Shown here piece by piece: positions 37,760 to 51,800 of a stretch of DNA of 64,000 nt. The stretch's first letter is position 1; the number at the start of each line of letters is the position of its first letter. The translations under genes and the position numbers were made by a program. Source of the DNA: Cyclina sinensis (taxonomy: Eukaryota > Mollusca > Bivalvia > Venerida > Veneridae). Below the pieces are notes generated by a model, which had not been told where the DNA came from, ran no database searches, and saw only the letters and a program-made list of their open reading frames with translations. The stretch spans positions 35,123,241 through 35,187,240 of the forward strand of contig JAAONU010000016.1 of the NCBI GenBank assembly GCA_012932295.1. Direction: 5' to 3'.

Positions 37760-39844
37760 GTTTCCAGGCTTCGAAACATATTATACATCATTAATTAAAA
37801 ACAAGCAAACAATTTCAGCAGTGCAAAGCGTTTGTCATTTACGCATACGCGCACGAGATTTTTTCATTATTTCTGTTTCAAACTTTTAATATAACTTCAG
37901 ACGTTTTCTTACAATTTCGGTCAATGAATGAGGGAACATCACAAACAAATAAAATTACCAAAAGCAATTACATTTTTATCGTGTCAAGTGGTCTGCAGTC
38001 AAGACAGGTTTACATAGATCAAATATATACCTATGGCTGTAGAACTCCTTTTGAAATTGTTTCAATATTGGATTCCTGTATGACTATATATCAGGGAAAG
38101 TACACTATATACTTCTTATTGTAATGCCGGATTGCTGGGTTTAATTTTCATATACCGTTTAAAATTCTGTAAGTGGTAACCAAATAGACAGAAAGGCTCT
38201 GTAACATATTAAATCTGGACCGAATTTCTGACTGTCAGCAAAAGGATTAATCTCCGGTAATTTTAAATATTTAACGTAATATATGTGTACATAACCTAAA
38301 AAAGAATGAAATAATATTAAAACTTTAAGAGGCTTGAAATTTTCAAAGTCGTGCAGATGATTTGTTCAATTTTGTGAAAAAATAAAACCTCAGAAAAGGA
38401 AAAAGTGCAGATGCTTTGACCTATTTAACTGACTAATTAAATATGTGGGCGGAAACGAGGTAATAATTGGTAACGAATATTCATTGGCCAAAGATTGTAA
38501 ACTGTACAAGAAATAACACGTGACAATTATGAGCCAATCATAACTGGCGACTTTAGACTGCTCTGGGGTGGGAGGGGGGAAATAAGAATCAAGAACCGTC
38601 AGTGGAGGCAGCACACGACTATTTAAGTACTCGATAGTTAAGAAAGGAATAACTATTAAAAACCAATTTAACTTAATATCTATAGATATATAAAGATCAT
38701 GAATCCTGTCCTTGGAAGATGAAATATTATATAACATTTATTATTTTATCATTGAAGTGGGTGATGATAAGGAACATATATTTTGAAGTTTAAATTAAAT
38801 CCCTCATGAAATAAAAATATATAGTAAAATAATAGGGTCTAAATCCTAAGTTTAAAGGGAGATAATTCTGGAAATATGGTTGTTTGAGTTATGAACCTTA
38901 CCACATATGATGTGGGTGGTGATAACAAACATATATTTGTAGTCTGAACTTAATCTCTCAATAAATAAAAAAGTTATAGTAAAAAATTGCAATTTTTCAA
39001 GAAAATTCTAAGTTTAAAGGGGATATAATTCTAAAAATATAGGTGGTAGGGTTATGAACATTAACACAAAATTGGGAGATGATAAGGAACACATATTTGA
39101 AGTTTGAAGTAAATCCATAAAGAAATTAAGAAGTTATAGAAAAAAATAAGTTACTGCACAAAAACTTTAATCAGAAATCTGGAAGCCGACGCCGGGGTGA
39201 GTAGGACAGCTCTCAATATACTTCTTATAGTCGAGCTAAAAATGAAAAATTCTTTATGACAACCATTGTTATGTACGGACATAATGGTGTATCGTTTTGA
39301 ATAATGAGCAAATGAAAATAGTGGCAAAGCTTCAAAACTGTAGATAAGTACCGTTGTCTAAAAATTATCAACTTGCAGTTTCGTTTGCGAATAGAATTTA
39401 GAATAACACGGTACGACTTAATTCAACAAAACAATTCACACTAGCGCTGAGTTTATTTTTACAAAGACATTTCTAGTTTGGCAACTTCTCCGTTTTAAAA
39501 TCTGAAGCCTGAACCCATTTCTGTTGGAATATCGGTTTAATTTCACTGCTCGTAAATCAATTCTGGCAATAAAGAGACAAGAGATTATGTATGACCGTTC
39601 CTTAACCACCATTCGTGTTAATTTCAATGATAAAATGTGACTGCTATCTTCTAATGTAAGTATATCAGAATTATCAGTATACCCTGGACAAAGACAATAT
39701 GCTTCTTCTGACCTTTCACACTATGATAAGGAATTCGGAGTTATTAAAGGAACGATATTGTAAGTAAGTTTTGACGCAAAACAAACTTTTCACTGCAAGC
39801 TCTGAAAACTGATCTTAAAATATTTTCTTATTGAGTTGCATAAA
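37760..39844. other. Head-to-head region between EGF-B and EGF-C
   Basis: The start codons of EGF-B (minus) and EGF-C (plus) are about 2.1 kb apart and face away from each other. CCAAT-type boxes occur near 38480 and 38535, in a GC-richer patch. The right half is taken by a repeat element at 38740-39241. No exon is seen. Confidence 0.4.
38740..39241 (+). mobile_element. Helitron-like nonautonomous repeat
   Basis: About three tandem units of roughly 162 bp share AAGTTTAAAGGG (38848, 39010). They are followed by a CCGACGCCGGGG block and a weak hairpin that ends in GTCGAGCTAA. A terminal hairpin followed by CTAA is the canonical 3' end of Helitrons. No protein-coding part is present. Confidence 0.45.
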
Positions 39845-42800
39845 ATGTTGAGCAAAAAAGCAATGATTTGGATTATAATTTTGTTACCATTAATAGAGGT
39901 ATACAGTTTGTTGTGTTTAATTATTAAAGATGAAAAGTTACATTTTTAGCTTTATTTAAGAGTTTTGTAGCACAGAAAAAAAGCGCTCTCGGGTATATTT
40001 TTTTTAACTGGCCTTTTTACTGAAAAAGTCACATACCCAAATTTGACGTCAGGTTTTAATTAAGTTCCAGTTGGCAGTTAATTGATAAGGTAGATTTTAT
40101 ATATTTGATTTTAGCTATTTTATTGTAAAATTCTATACCTTTTCAATGTATCCCACCTTTTTACAAAACTGTGAATGTTACCATTCATCGTTGCGTTTTA
40201 TTCAGGTATTATCATTTTTACATTAGAAAAAAATGTCTCCAAAAACTGTTGCCATGGTAATGGCAATAACGAAATTTTATACAAGATACACATTTTTATG
40301 AAGGACAATATTAAGGCTATCATTTTTGGGGGGCGAATACTTTCGCCCTCCAAAGGTATAACTATGCTTGCCAAATTTTCAGGAAAATCGAGACATTTCA
40401 CATTAGATTTCAGAGAAGTAGTAATCCTACGCTTCGAAATAGTTCGATCATTTTTTCATAAATGAATTGAAAATTGTTAATCAATGATGGACTTTTTGTT
40501 CAGCTTTGATAAAGGTTCTTTATTATGTGTTCATTTTTATTTTCAAATGAGACCAAAAACCGAACACTTTTTACTGAAACAAAGTGATTACGCGCATTGA
40601 TTTCGCAATGTCGGATTATATTTCTTAGCTTACGGCCATTTTGGATCGTGCAGCCGAATTGTGATGGAGGATATAATTAATAAAATAAAACAGCATTGTA
40701 AGTTGTCTTTTTAAAATTATTTTAAGCAAATTATTATTTTCAGATATGTTTAAGGAAATGAAAACAATTTTGTCTTTGAGCGCTTATTCTGAATGTCACG
40801 CATCGATGTTAGAAAGTAGGTCAACCTTCTTTGTAGGCTTCAAACTTAATCGTTCGGCGAATTACATTTTATGACAGAGAAAAAACAAGATCTTGGCAGT
40901 TGCAAATTTAAGATACGGTGATATCGAGCCATCAACATGGTTCTGAATGTATATTGTCGACATGACTGTTTTGACATACATGTATTGCATTCATGATTAA
41001 GTATTTATAGATCAGCCAATCGAAACGCCGAAATTTAGACAATGGGAATTCCGGAAGTTATGTTGTAAGAAAAGGAGGAGAAATTTCATGAGGTTTGTGC
41101 CTTTTCTGCATAAAAACGTTTGAACTAGTCATTGAATTATCCGCTAGACTGTTCATTGAGTTGAAGTGAAGTTCTGCGTAATGATAATAATGAATTCCCG
41201 ATTGTAGCCTAGTTAAAGTGAAAGTATCAGAACTGTCAATAGTTTTTCCTTGGTTTTTTCAATAATAACAAAGGTCTGTAAAATGTTGGTTGTGCCTATC
41301 AATTAAGTGATAATTACAAGTGTATTCTACACATCAATATTTGTCTAAGTGAAAGAATAAGCTTGAAATTCAATAAGAACACTCAAAATTAACTTGTCGC
41401 CACATTTTATTTTGAGAAATAATGACAGCAGGAGACAGAGATGGGAACTAGTTCCCAACTTCAAGTGACTGTGGGCCCAATTACGTTGGTTAAGTTGCAT
41501 ATTCTGAAATAAAAAACAGAAGAGGGAACAACTTTATTTTCTTAATTTAGAAAAAGAATGAAGAGAACTGCAACTCAGTCAGTTGCGCCATGTGAGTTTT
41601 AATTTTGCTTCCCTCAAAAGCACAGTGAGACAACAGCACTTTGACCAGTGAGCCATGTCCCTGTGCTCAAAAGTAGTATGTGTTCATTGAACAAAAAAAA
41701 CTACAAAGAACTCTGTCTGCATTTAGGGTTTTTTTATCGTACCAGTTGTCCATATGACTGATAGCATAGTTATTAACTACTTATTTCTCTGAAGTTGCAT
41801 AAAATTAGTTTTCATAGCTGCAAACAAATAACAAATTAACATATAAAACACTGTGTCTTAACCCAATTTAAGGAAGATTGTCATTCTTTTGTTTCATGTG
41901 TATCAGTCAATGCTGAGAAACACAAATAATAAAAATAAGCAACTTGCAAGATGAAGATTTAATGCTCGAAATATATGAAAATGACAGCTTAAATACATTA
42001 AACTAGATTCTAAGTATTTTTTGTTTACATTTCCTTTCTGTCTGCTCATTTATTTTAATATAGGTGTAACCCGGAAAAAATCCACCTGCCCCGAGCTGGG
42101 TTTGAACTCGGGTACCTTCGATTGCTAAGCGGACACTCTACCACGTCGCCATAAAAGCTAGCTGATAGACAAGGGAGTACAAGTGCCGTATTATACCTCT
42201 GCTACATAGGCATTAAAGATAAAGGAAATTGTAATTATTCTTCATTACTATTATTTTGATTACCATAAAAGAAGCATTTTTTCCTGCATAGGATAAGTTA
42301 TTGCTTTTTAAATTGAAATCATCTTTGAAATTATCATGTGTTTTCTGTTTTTTGTATAATTATGTTGATCAATTGTTATCTCAAAATTTGTGACATTGAG
42401 AAATGGGGCAAAATGTCTTATTGTTTTCTTTGCAAGAATGGGTCAAAGAAATTGAGGAACTAAACAGAGAAATGATTTGACAAGGCTGACTTTTTAAGAT
42501 AAAGCACTGTAAACACTTGTGATGGTATGTGACATGGTTGGTGGTCACCATATCACCAGTTTCACTCCACTTTTACCATGTATTATTTGGCTTTTTTGTT
42601 AATCCTTATTATGGTAACAGTAAGTATGTGCTTACTGTGCAGCTGAAACAACCTGATATTCCTAACATTTGAACTCCAAAGATTAATAAAGAACAAATTG
42701 ACTATGAAATTACAGAATATTACTATTATTTATCATTTTTACTCTTGTTCCAGACGAGCATCATTCTAAAGATAGTAAACAATGGAAGTGGACCGTATGG

Positions 42801-45800
42801 GATGCCAGTACAAGTTATGGCACTTGCACAAACCACTCACAACAAGGGCCCTAATGGAAGTGATAGACTGCACGGTCATGTGATGGAGGCCTATGCAGTT
42901 ATGTGACTTTTTAAATAATCATGGTCTGACAGGTAAACCACCAGCCAAAAGGAGGAAACTGTTGTTTTGGGGGAGGTAATTTTGAAGAGGGATGACAAAC
43001 CAGCCTACCTTGTTGCAACACAAGCAACAAACGTGTTTATCACAAATAATATGATAACGACAGAGGAGCACAGAGTTAACTGTGATAATGTCTCTACGGA
43101 AGTACCCCTCCCTTGCTCCTACTCTGCATGTTAGAGTTCACTGACCTATGGTTAAACAAAGGGTCTGTGTGTACGGAGGGTATGATTATAGAGGTGAGTT
43201 GTGTAAGATTAAACAAAACAAATTTATAAGATTTCTCATGTTTAACATGTCTTTATTCTAATTCCATAGTTATCATACAACCTTATATTGATAGATATCA
43301 TAATAAAAAACAAACATTCTGTAAAAAATGCTAGAGATGTTTTATTGTAATATTTTTTATCTTTTGCATTAAACCTTTGTCTTGGTTTTACTTCAGGTCA
43401 GTTGGTTAGAGTCACTGACTTGTAAACCTTTTTTACTAATAAAAAGGGCAGTTGGTTTGAGCCCTGCTGTACATGTATGTTAAATAAAGGCTGGAGATTC
43501 TCAAAGAGATCAGGAGTGGAGTTTGGCACATTTATGAAATGACCATTGTCTGACAGATAAACCACCTGCCTGTGCTAGATGAGGCTGACAGATAAACCAC
43601 CTGCCTGTGCTAGATGAGGCTGAAAATTTGTTTAATATGTACATAAAACTCAAAATTAATGAAATTAGACTTCCTGAGTGGAAGTTATGTGTAGTACATG
43701 TAGGTTGCCTAATATAGGTCATTATGTTTGAACAAGTTTGAACCATTGAGTAGTTCAGATATTTTTACTGATTATTTCATCCTGCAGGAAGACAACCAGA
43801 GAATGTTTAAGGTCAAAGGAACAGATGTTTCAATAAAACAGTTACACATTAAGATGGATCTCGGAAGGCAATGATCACACTCTAGTGGGATGCAACATGT
43901 TGTGATGCCACTTGGGATTTTGTGGAAGTAACAAAGGTGATGTGAGAAAATGAGACTTTGTCCACAACTGTACAAACATCAATTAAGGTATGTTTAATAA
44001 ATTTCAGATGTGGTATCAAAATGTTATGGTCTGTTTCATTGTATGATACCTTATTATGTTACATTTATTGCTTTATGGCCCTTAATGTTGGCAGTTTCTT
44101 ATGGAGACTGGCCATAAAAGAAGGATGGTTAGATAAACTGCCCGCTCTGATAAATTATTGAATGTGATATGGGCATTAAATTCAAAACAAACCTAAAAAT
44201 AATAACTACAATAAAAATATATTTGAACAATATTTCTGTGAAGTTTGAATACGATTCTATGCAGAATTTTTTACTTATAATTATTACCTATCTAAATTAA
44301 TTCCACAATTATCTTGTATTTTACTACAATGCCTTCTTAATGTGTCATTACAGTGATCTATATATTTTTTTGTGTCGCCTGCTACAAAGTAGCCACGACA
44401 TATAGGTATCACTTCTCTGTTGTCAGTCTGTCCATCCGTCACAAAAATTACTTCTCAGAAACTACAGGTGCAATTTCATCCAAACTTTACAGGAATGATC
44501 AGTACCAAGTCTAGTTGTGCATATCATCGGAATTTTCCAGTTTAATGATTGACCCTTTAATGATTTTTTTAAACTTCTCTTATACTACTAACGCAGTTTG
44601 AATGAAATGTTACAGGACTGATCAGTACCTCAAGTACTTGCGCGTATCTAATGGGTTTTTAAGTTTAATTTTTTTTTTGGCTGAGTTATGGCCCTTGATT
44701 ATTAAAAGGTGTTTTGGCCCGTTAATGATTTTTGTGTTGCCTGCTTCACAGTAGCTGCGACATGTTACAAAGTAGCCGTTACATGCAGGGATCACTTCTC
44801 CATTGTCTGTCTGTCCGTCACAAACTTGTCTAGACTACTCCTCAGAAAGTACTGGTGCAATTTCATCCAAACTTTACTAGAATGATCAGTACCAAGTTAA
44901 GTTGTGCAAATCATCGGCATTTTCCAATTCAATGTTTTTTGTCAGAGTAATGGCCCTTTAATGATTTTTATTTTTAAACTTTGTCTGGACTTCTTCTCTT
45001 ATACTACTGAAGCAATTTGAATGCAATGTTACAGGATTGATCGGTACCTCAAGTACTTGGGCTTGTTTAACAGGTTTTTCGGTTAAATGATTTTTGGCTG
45101 AGTTATGGCCCTTGAATAAAAATCTCGTTTTAGCCAACAATCTGTCCAATCACCTCTCAATGCAACTGCTTACTTGGCTATCATCAGGCGACACATGTGA
45201 TCACTGATTCCCCATGTATTTCCAATTAAAGTTTCAGTGAATACATCTTTTGATATTTTGACTTAACATTGTGTAATTATGCCTGTTCACCAAATGTTGT
45301 TTTTTTTTCATAATTTTTAGAATTGTGAAACAGGCTTTGCATTTGAGGAACTGCATGTAGTTGCGGTCAGTATGGAAGACAGCAAGGCAGAGTTATTACT
45401 GCAAGATACATTGTCATGGTATTGCCAGCAGATGTTCTCTTCTTTGCTCTTGGTGATGACCCTGCCACTGTGATTTGCAGAACATGGATCAGTTCATTTG
45501 GAGATCGAAAAGCAAGGCAGTGAAATTTTAGGAGTTAAAATTGTTGAAACTTGGAAATCTAGTATCCAAAATCACAAGAACATTATACAATAGGAAGACA
45601 AGTGCATTAATAGATGAATAATTAATGAAAACTTCTTGTATATGAAGGTGCATAAACATGATAGAATAAGTATATCACAGAAAAAATGATGCTCAGATTT
45701 AGAAAAACTGTAACTTAGTTATAGAAAAATCTTTTCTGTTAATTTTGTTTTTATTTCATTTTGTTGTCGTGAACTTTTTTTTTTCTATTATATGATGCAA

Positions 45801-48800
45801 AGTGTGGCCAGTTTATTGTTTGAATAAGGTCTTGATTTGGAAATATAAGTACAAGGTTTATTTACATTTTACTGTGCACTAGACTAGTTTAAATTTTCAG
45901 AGCAGAACTGAATTCCTTAAATAGCAATAATACAGAAATAAATTAACCTAAAACAAATACATTTGTAGTCTTAGTTAACATTTAATTTTGGCGATGCCTC
46001 GAATCCCCAGTCTCTCAGTAGCCTTTATGCACAGTTGTTGAATGACATTAAGAAAGGTTTACATGTACCTAAAAAAGTGATATAAATGTCTTGTCCTTTC
46101 TTTGAAGAATGTATGTGAGTGGAACTTATGTTGTCTTTTACAGTTCTGCTTACTTTTTTTAGCTCACCTGAGCACAAAGTGCTCAGGGTGAGCTTTTCTG
46201 ATTGGTCTTTGTCCGTCGTCCGTCCGTCCGTCGTCAACTTTTCATTCAAACGACATCTCCTCTGAAACCAATGGGGCAAATTTAATGAAACTTGCCTGGG
46301 ATGTTCCTTGCATGAAGCTCTACCAAGATTGTTCAAATGGTTCTGGTCCATTGCATTTCTGGTTCACTGGAGCTAAAAATAGATTTTATAAGTTGGATCT
46401 TTAAAAATCTTCTTCTCCGAAACCACAAGGCCTGGAGCTTTGATATTTGGTATGAAGCATCATCTAGTGGACCTCTACCAAGTTTGTTCACATTATGTCC
46501 CTGGGGACAAAACTGACCCCACCCCAGGGGTCAGTTGATTTTACATAGAGTTATATAGGGAAAACTTGAAAATCTTCTTGTCAGAAACCACAAGGCCTAG
46601 AGTTAAGATATTTGGTATGTAGCATTGTCTAGTGGACCTCTACCAAGTTTGTTCAAATCATGGCCTCTGTGTCAAAAATGGCCCCGCCCCGGGGGTCTCT
46701 TGTTTTACATAGAGTTATATAGGAAAATCTTTAAAAAATCTTCTTGTCAGAAACCGTAAGTTATAGAGCTTAGATATTTGGTGTGTAGCATTGTCTAGTG
46801 GACCTCTACCAAGTTTGTTCAAATCCTGTCCTCTGGGTCAAAAATGGCCCCGCCACAGGGGCCACTAGTTTTACATAGAGTTATATAAGAAAATCTAAAA
46901 AAAATCTTCTTGTCAGAAACCATAAGTTATAGAGCTTAGATATTTGGTGTGAAGCATTGTCTAGTGGACCTCTACCAAGTTTGTTCAAATCCTGGCCTCT
47001 GGGTCAAAAATGACCCCGCCCCAGGGGCCACTAGTTTTACATAGAGTTATATAGGAAAATCTTAAAAAATCTTCTTGTCAGAAACCGTAAGTTATAGAGC
47101 TTAGATATTTGGTGTGAAGCATTGTCTAGTGGACCTCTACCAAATTTGTTCAAATCCTGGCCTCTGGGTCAAAAATGGCCCCTCCCCGGGGGTCACTTGT
47201 TTTACATAGAGTTATATAAGAAAAACTAAAAAATCTTCTTGTCAGAAACAAGAAGGCCTACAGTTAAGATATTTGGTATGTAGCATTGTCTAGTGGACCT
47301 CTACCAAGTTTGTTCAAATCCTGGCCTCTGAGTCAAAAATGGCCCTGCCCCAGGGGCCACTAGTTTAACATAGAGTTATATAAGAAAATCTAAAAAAATC
47401 TTCTTGTCAGAAACCGTAAGTTATAGAGCTTAGATATTTGGTGTGTAGCATTGTCTAGTGGACCTCTACCAAGTTTGTTAGAAAAATTTCCCTAGGGTCA
47501 CTATTGGCCCCGCCCGAGGGGTCACAAGTTTTAAATAACAATATAGAAGAAAATCTTTAAAAATCTTCTTGTCTGAAACCACAAGACCTAGAATTTTAAA
47601 ATTTGGCATGAAGCAAGCTTTATCAAGCTTTTTCAAATTATTGGATTAGGTTAAAGGTCACGGAGGCTAAAAATAGATTTATCTACTGTACCTCATAAAG
47701 CCTTCGGTTATAGACCAATATCTTTGATATTCAGTATATAGGTTCCTTGCATGGACCTCTACCCATTGGTAGGGTTTGAGGTCACTTGGTCAAGGTCAAG
47801 GTCACCATAGCTTATAATAGATATTTCTACTTTCTGTCATAGAGCCTTTATTTATTGACTGATATTTTATATATTTGGTTTGTAGGCACTTATATATTTT
47901 CAATTAAAAAATGAAATACTGCTTAACAGCAAACCTACAGCCAAAGTACTCAGGTGAGCGATCCAGGGCCATCATGGCCCTCTTGTTTAAAATTTGTTCC
48001 TATGCATAAAACCACTGGTATATACTAGTCTGATCTCATTTATTTTATATTCTAGAGTAAATGTTATATTGACCTCGTGTTCTTGTCTGTTTTCAAATCT
48101 CTTCCTGCTGATGACTATGTAGGCAAAGTTACAATCTCATGTTTTAAAGGCTGTAACTGTCAAAATATTATTAGTTTTGTATTTTTTTGCTTTGCACAGG
48201 TGATTGTCCTGAATGTAAAAAGCAAAATGCTGTTCCTAAGTTCAGAGACCTATTTTTGTAAATGAAAAATCTTGTTTCCCTAGTACCGGTAAAATATGAA
48301 ATTGAAACTCTTCATTGTATTCATTCTTCGCCCCCCATCAGTACTTTCAGTGCTTTGATTTTTACTTCAACTTTGTTTTTGAAGATGGCGAGAAATTCGT
48401 CGTTTTTGCTGATTTTCAATTCAGTTTATCTCAATAGTAAAACAAATGTCCGAATGCCCTTTTCCCATGTCGTCGCCGTCGGCCATTTACACAATACTAC
48501 AACATCTTATGATTGTATGACAACTGTGCAACCAACAAGTTCCACGTCGATTTATGACGTTACAACCTCACTGTATGTAATTACAAGAGCCAGTATGCGT
48601 TGCGTACATTTAAGTAAAATTTATACAATGTAAGTACGAAAAGAGATATATAAAGATCTTACAGAAAAAGTTATTACTGTATGACCACGGTACCCTGTTC
48701 TAACTAATAAAAACACACGAAACTTACATAACTCGAATTGCTTTAAGCTAAAAATAGCTCTGCGCCTTTTAACACAGCTATCAGCGACAGCAGACCTAGC

Positions 48801-51800
48801 AGACAACACGACACAATGTGGAAATTTTCTGTGTTCTCACAATGCCAAGTGTAGAGATGATGGTTTCGGACAGCAAGTATGCCAGTGCCATGCAGGATTT
48901 ACGGTAAAACGATACAATTCTTCACCGAGCGATACTCTATTTTTTAACTTATACTTTTTCAAAATAAATGTGTTGCTTAAATCTTTAATGATGAAAATAA
49001 TTACACCATTTGCATTTCGTGAGAAACAGTCGCAATTAAACTGTACCATTTTCATTTTGTCAGAAAAGGAATAACCACAATTAAACTGTTCCATTTTCAT
49101 TTTGTAAAAAACAGAATAACTACAATTAAACTTTACCATTTTCATTTTGTAAAAAAAGAGAATAACCACAATTAAAGGTTACCATTAATTACAATTAAAT
49201 TGTAGTCATATTTATTATATATTTATTCCATTGAGTATATTTTTTCAAGATTTAAACGTTTTGATATTTAATTAACGCTTGTATTAATGTAATAATAATT
49301 CCATTATTTACAGAGGTATCTAAACTAGCAATTATGCATTCTGCCCTAATCAATACTTTTAACCAATGGCAAACTTCCTTCTTCAGCTGAAGATTTTGTA
49401 TCTAACAATTTCATTCGTTACAAATGTAGGTCAAAATCGATTTTATTACAGCAACGCCGAAAAAAAAGTCACAAGAGTACAAAAGATCTAACTGTTGAGA
49501 AATGGTTTATACAAAAACAATTACATGTGCTATATAAAAGATTTATAGCCTGATAAAGTATTTTGAGGGTTTAGAAATAATTATATTTTCAGGGTCCCAC
49601 GTGCCACGATGATTTTGACGAATGCAGCCGTGGAAACCCTTGTTGGCATAGGGGAATATGTCAAAACACTATTGGAAGTTACAGGTAAACAAACTTCAGA
49701 ACTAAAAAGTCCAGTTTGTATTTATACTGCCACTCAAATTATTTTTGCTGCTGTAAAATACTGTGTCTGACTCTTGTAGTATTTGTTACATATTTACTTA
49801 TCAATGTACTTTTATGTCCGAACACACCCGACGGTCCGAACACATCCGATTATCTTTTATCTAATATAAAATGCGTAAATACAGAAATTATTATGATAAA
49901 TTATGATAAATTTTATAACATTATGTCTGCCATCCTCAATTTGAGGAATAAATATAATTGCAATTGTGTCTGTACTATTGCAACAAACATAACAAGACTT
50001 CGTCTAATAACAAAATATGAGAAAATTCTCAAATATATGAAAATACATTTGTATGTAAATTGATAGAAACTGACAACTTGGCAAATATTGTCACTACTTA
50101 ATTTTCTTTTTCATTTCTTTTTGTCTGATAAACAATAAATGCTTAAGTTTGATTTAGTTTAGTGAACTGAATGTATTACAGCTGCAGTTGTTTGGAGGGT
50201 TGGTTGGGGGAACACTGTGTGTCAAAAGACAATTCCACGGACGTGCATGAATGCGAACCTGGCTATATGGGCGACTTGTGTCAGGATAGATGTCTAAACG
50301 AGTAAGTTCTTTTTCAACATGTTGTATGATTTTACGCTCATATACATTGTATCTTAATTTTATGACAATAATAGATGTAACAGGAATATTGTTGAACCCT
50401 AATTGCACGACCGCGTACAAAACATATCCACGAAGCTAAATATTTGTACGGGTTTTAATGTATCAAGTTCCATCAAATATGTAAGAACAGGGCCTTGATT
50501 AAGGCCCTGGTAAGAAAAAAAAAATTATTGGTGGATAATTGGTGAATCGTTTTGAATATTAGTGAGGTTATTCTCGGCTTTCGCTGCCAAGAAGTGTTAG
50601 CCGTTTACGAGGAGATGTATAGGTGCATTCTTAAATAGGGACAGCTTCCTCCCTATCCTCTTTTTATTTATTCTTATCCTTTTTTATTTTATAATTCACG
50701 AAAATGTTAATACAAATAATAAATATATTAAGTGCGAAATGTATATGCTTTTAAAACATAATTTTGAAAAAGAATTTGGATATGTGAAATTTTGAAAGCG
50801 ACTTTTAATAACAAATAAAAGATTTCTTATTTTGATGCTAGTCTTCGACTGCATATTCAGAAGCAGTCAAAATGTTTAGAGTTCTATACATCGAACATAT
50901 TCTTCAATACTCCAGAATTTTCGAAACTGTATAGTGTCAGGTGAACAAAATATTTTTCATGCTGTACTAAAAGGCTCTAAATAATGAAAGAAAAGTTCAG
51001 ACCAATAATATATAATGTTGAAAATTCATTTCATAGTGACCTCGTTACTTATCCTTAAGCCTCAATGTCCGTGTAGCTGTTCGTGAACGCTTTGAAATTA
51101 AGACAGGAGGCGGTTTTAAAACGAGTTGGCATATACGAGCACATTCATCAGATACAACTGGTGAGTCTAGAGCAATACCTTGGGTCACAGAAACAAGGTT
51201 AAGTTCATATGTTGCTGTACAGATGTCTTAAAACACTGATGTCTTAAAAATCTGTCTGCTTTGTAGCTCAGTCAAGCGTGAGGAATTGCAAAAATGACAT
51301 AGATGTTAACTAGTATAATGAAATATAATTCGCGAACTGTTTTTTTTATGTTTCTTTAACAGTTCTATGTGTGGACCAAGGGAGATTTGCAAAGTTCGTG
51401 GTAAAGGGCTTCTCTGCAAATGTGCACCAGGATGGCATGATGATAACTGTTCATTAGACATTAACGAATGTGTTAATAATCCATGTCCACATAACGCTAA
51501 GTGTGTAAACACACAAGGCTCGTATGAATGCCTGTGTTTACCTGGTTGGAAAGGTGCCACATGTAATGAGGATATAAATGAATGTCAGTCATCTCCATGC
51601 TTAAACGACGGAACTTGTACAAATACCAACGGGTCTTTTACGTGTAACTGTTCTGAAGGTTGGGAAGGTATACTGTGTACAGAAGATATTGACGAATGTG
51701 AAAGAACCCCATGTGCCAATAATGGTACATGCCAAAATAGAAATGGAACATTCGAGTGCACTTGTTCAGAGGGTTGGCAAGGTAACACTTGTCAGTTAAT

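Noticed and set aside
48262..48633. 123-codon frame as the EGF-C signal exon
   Set aside because: It has hydrophobic stretches, but its good donor (AT/GTAAGT) is phase 2, whereas exon 2 needs phase 0. The leader at 39845 fits phase and pattern.
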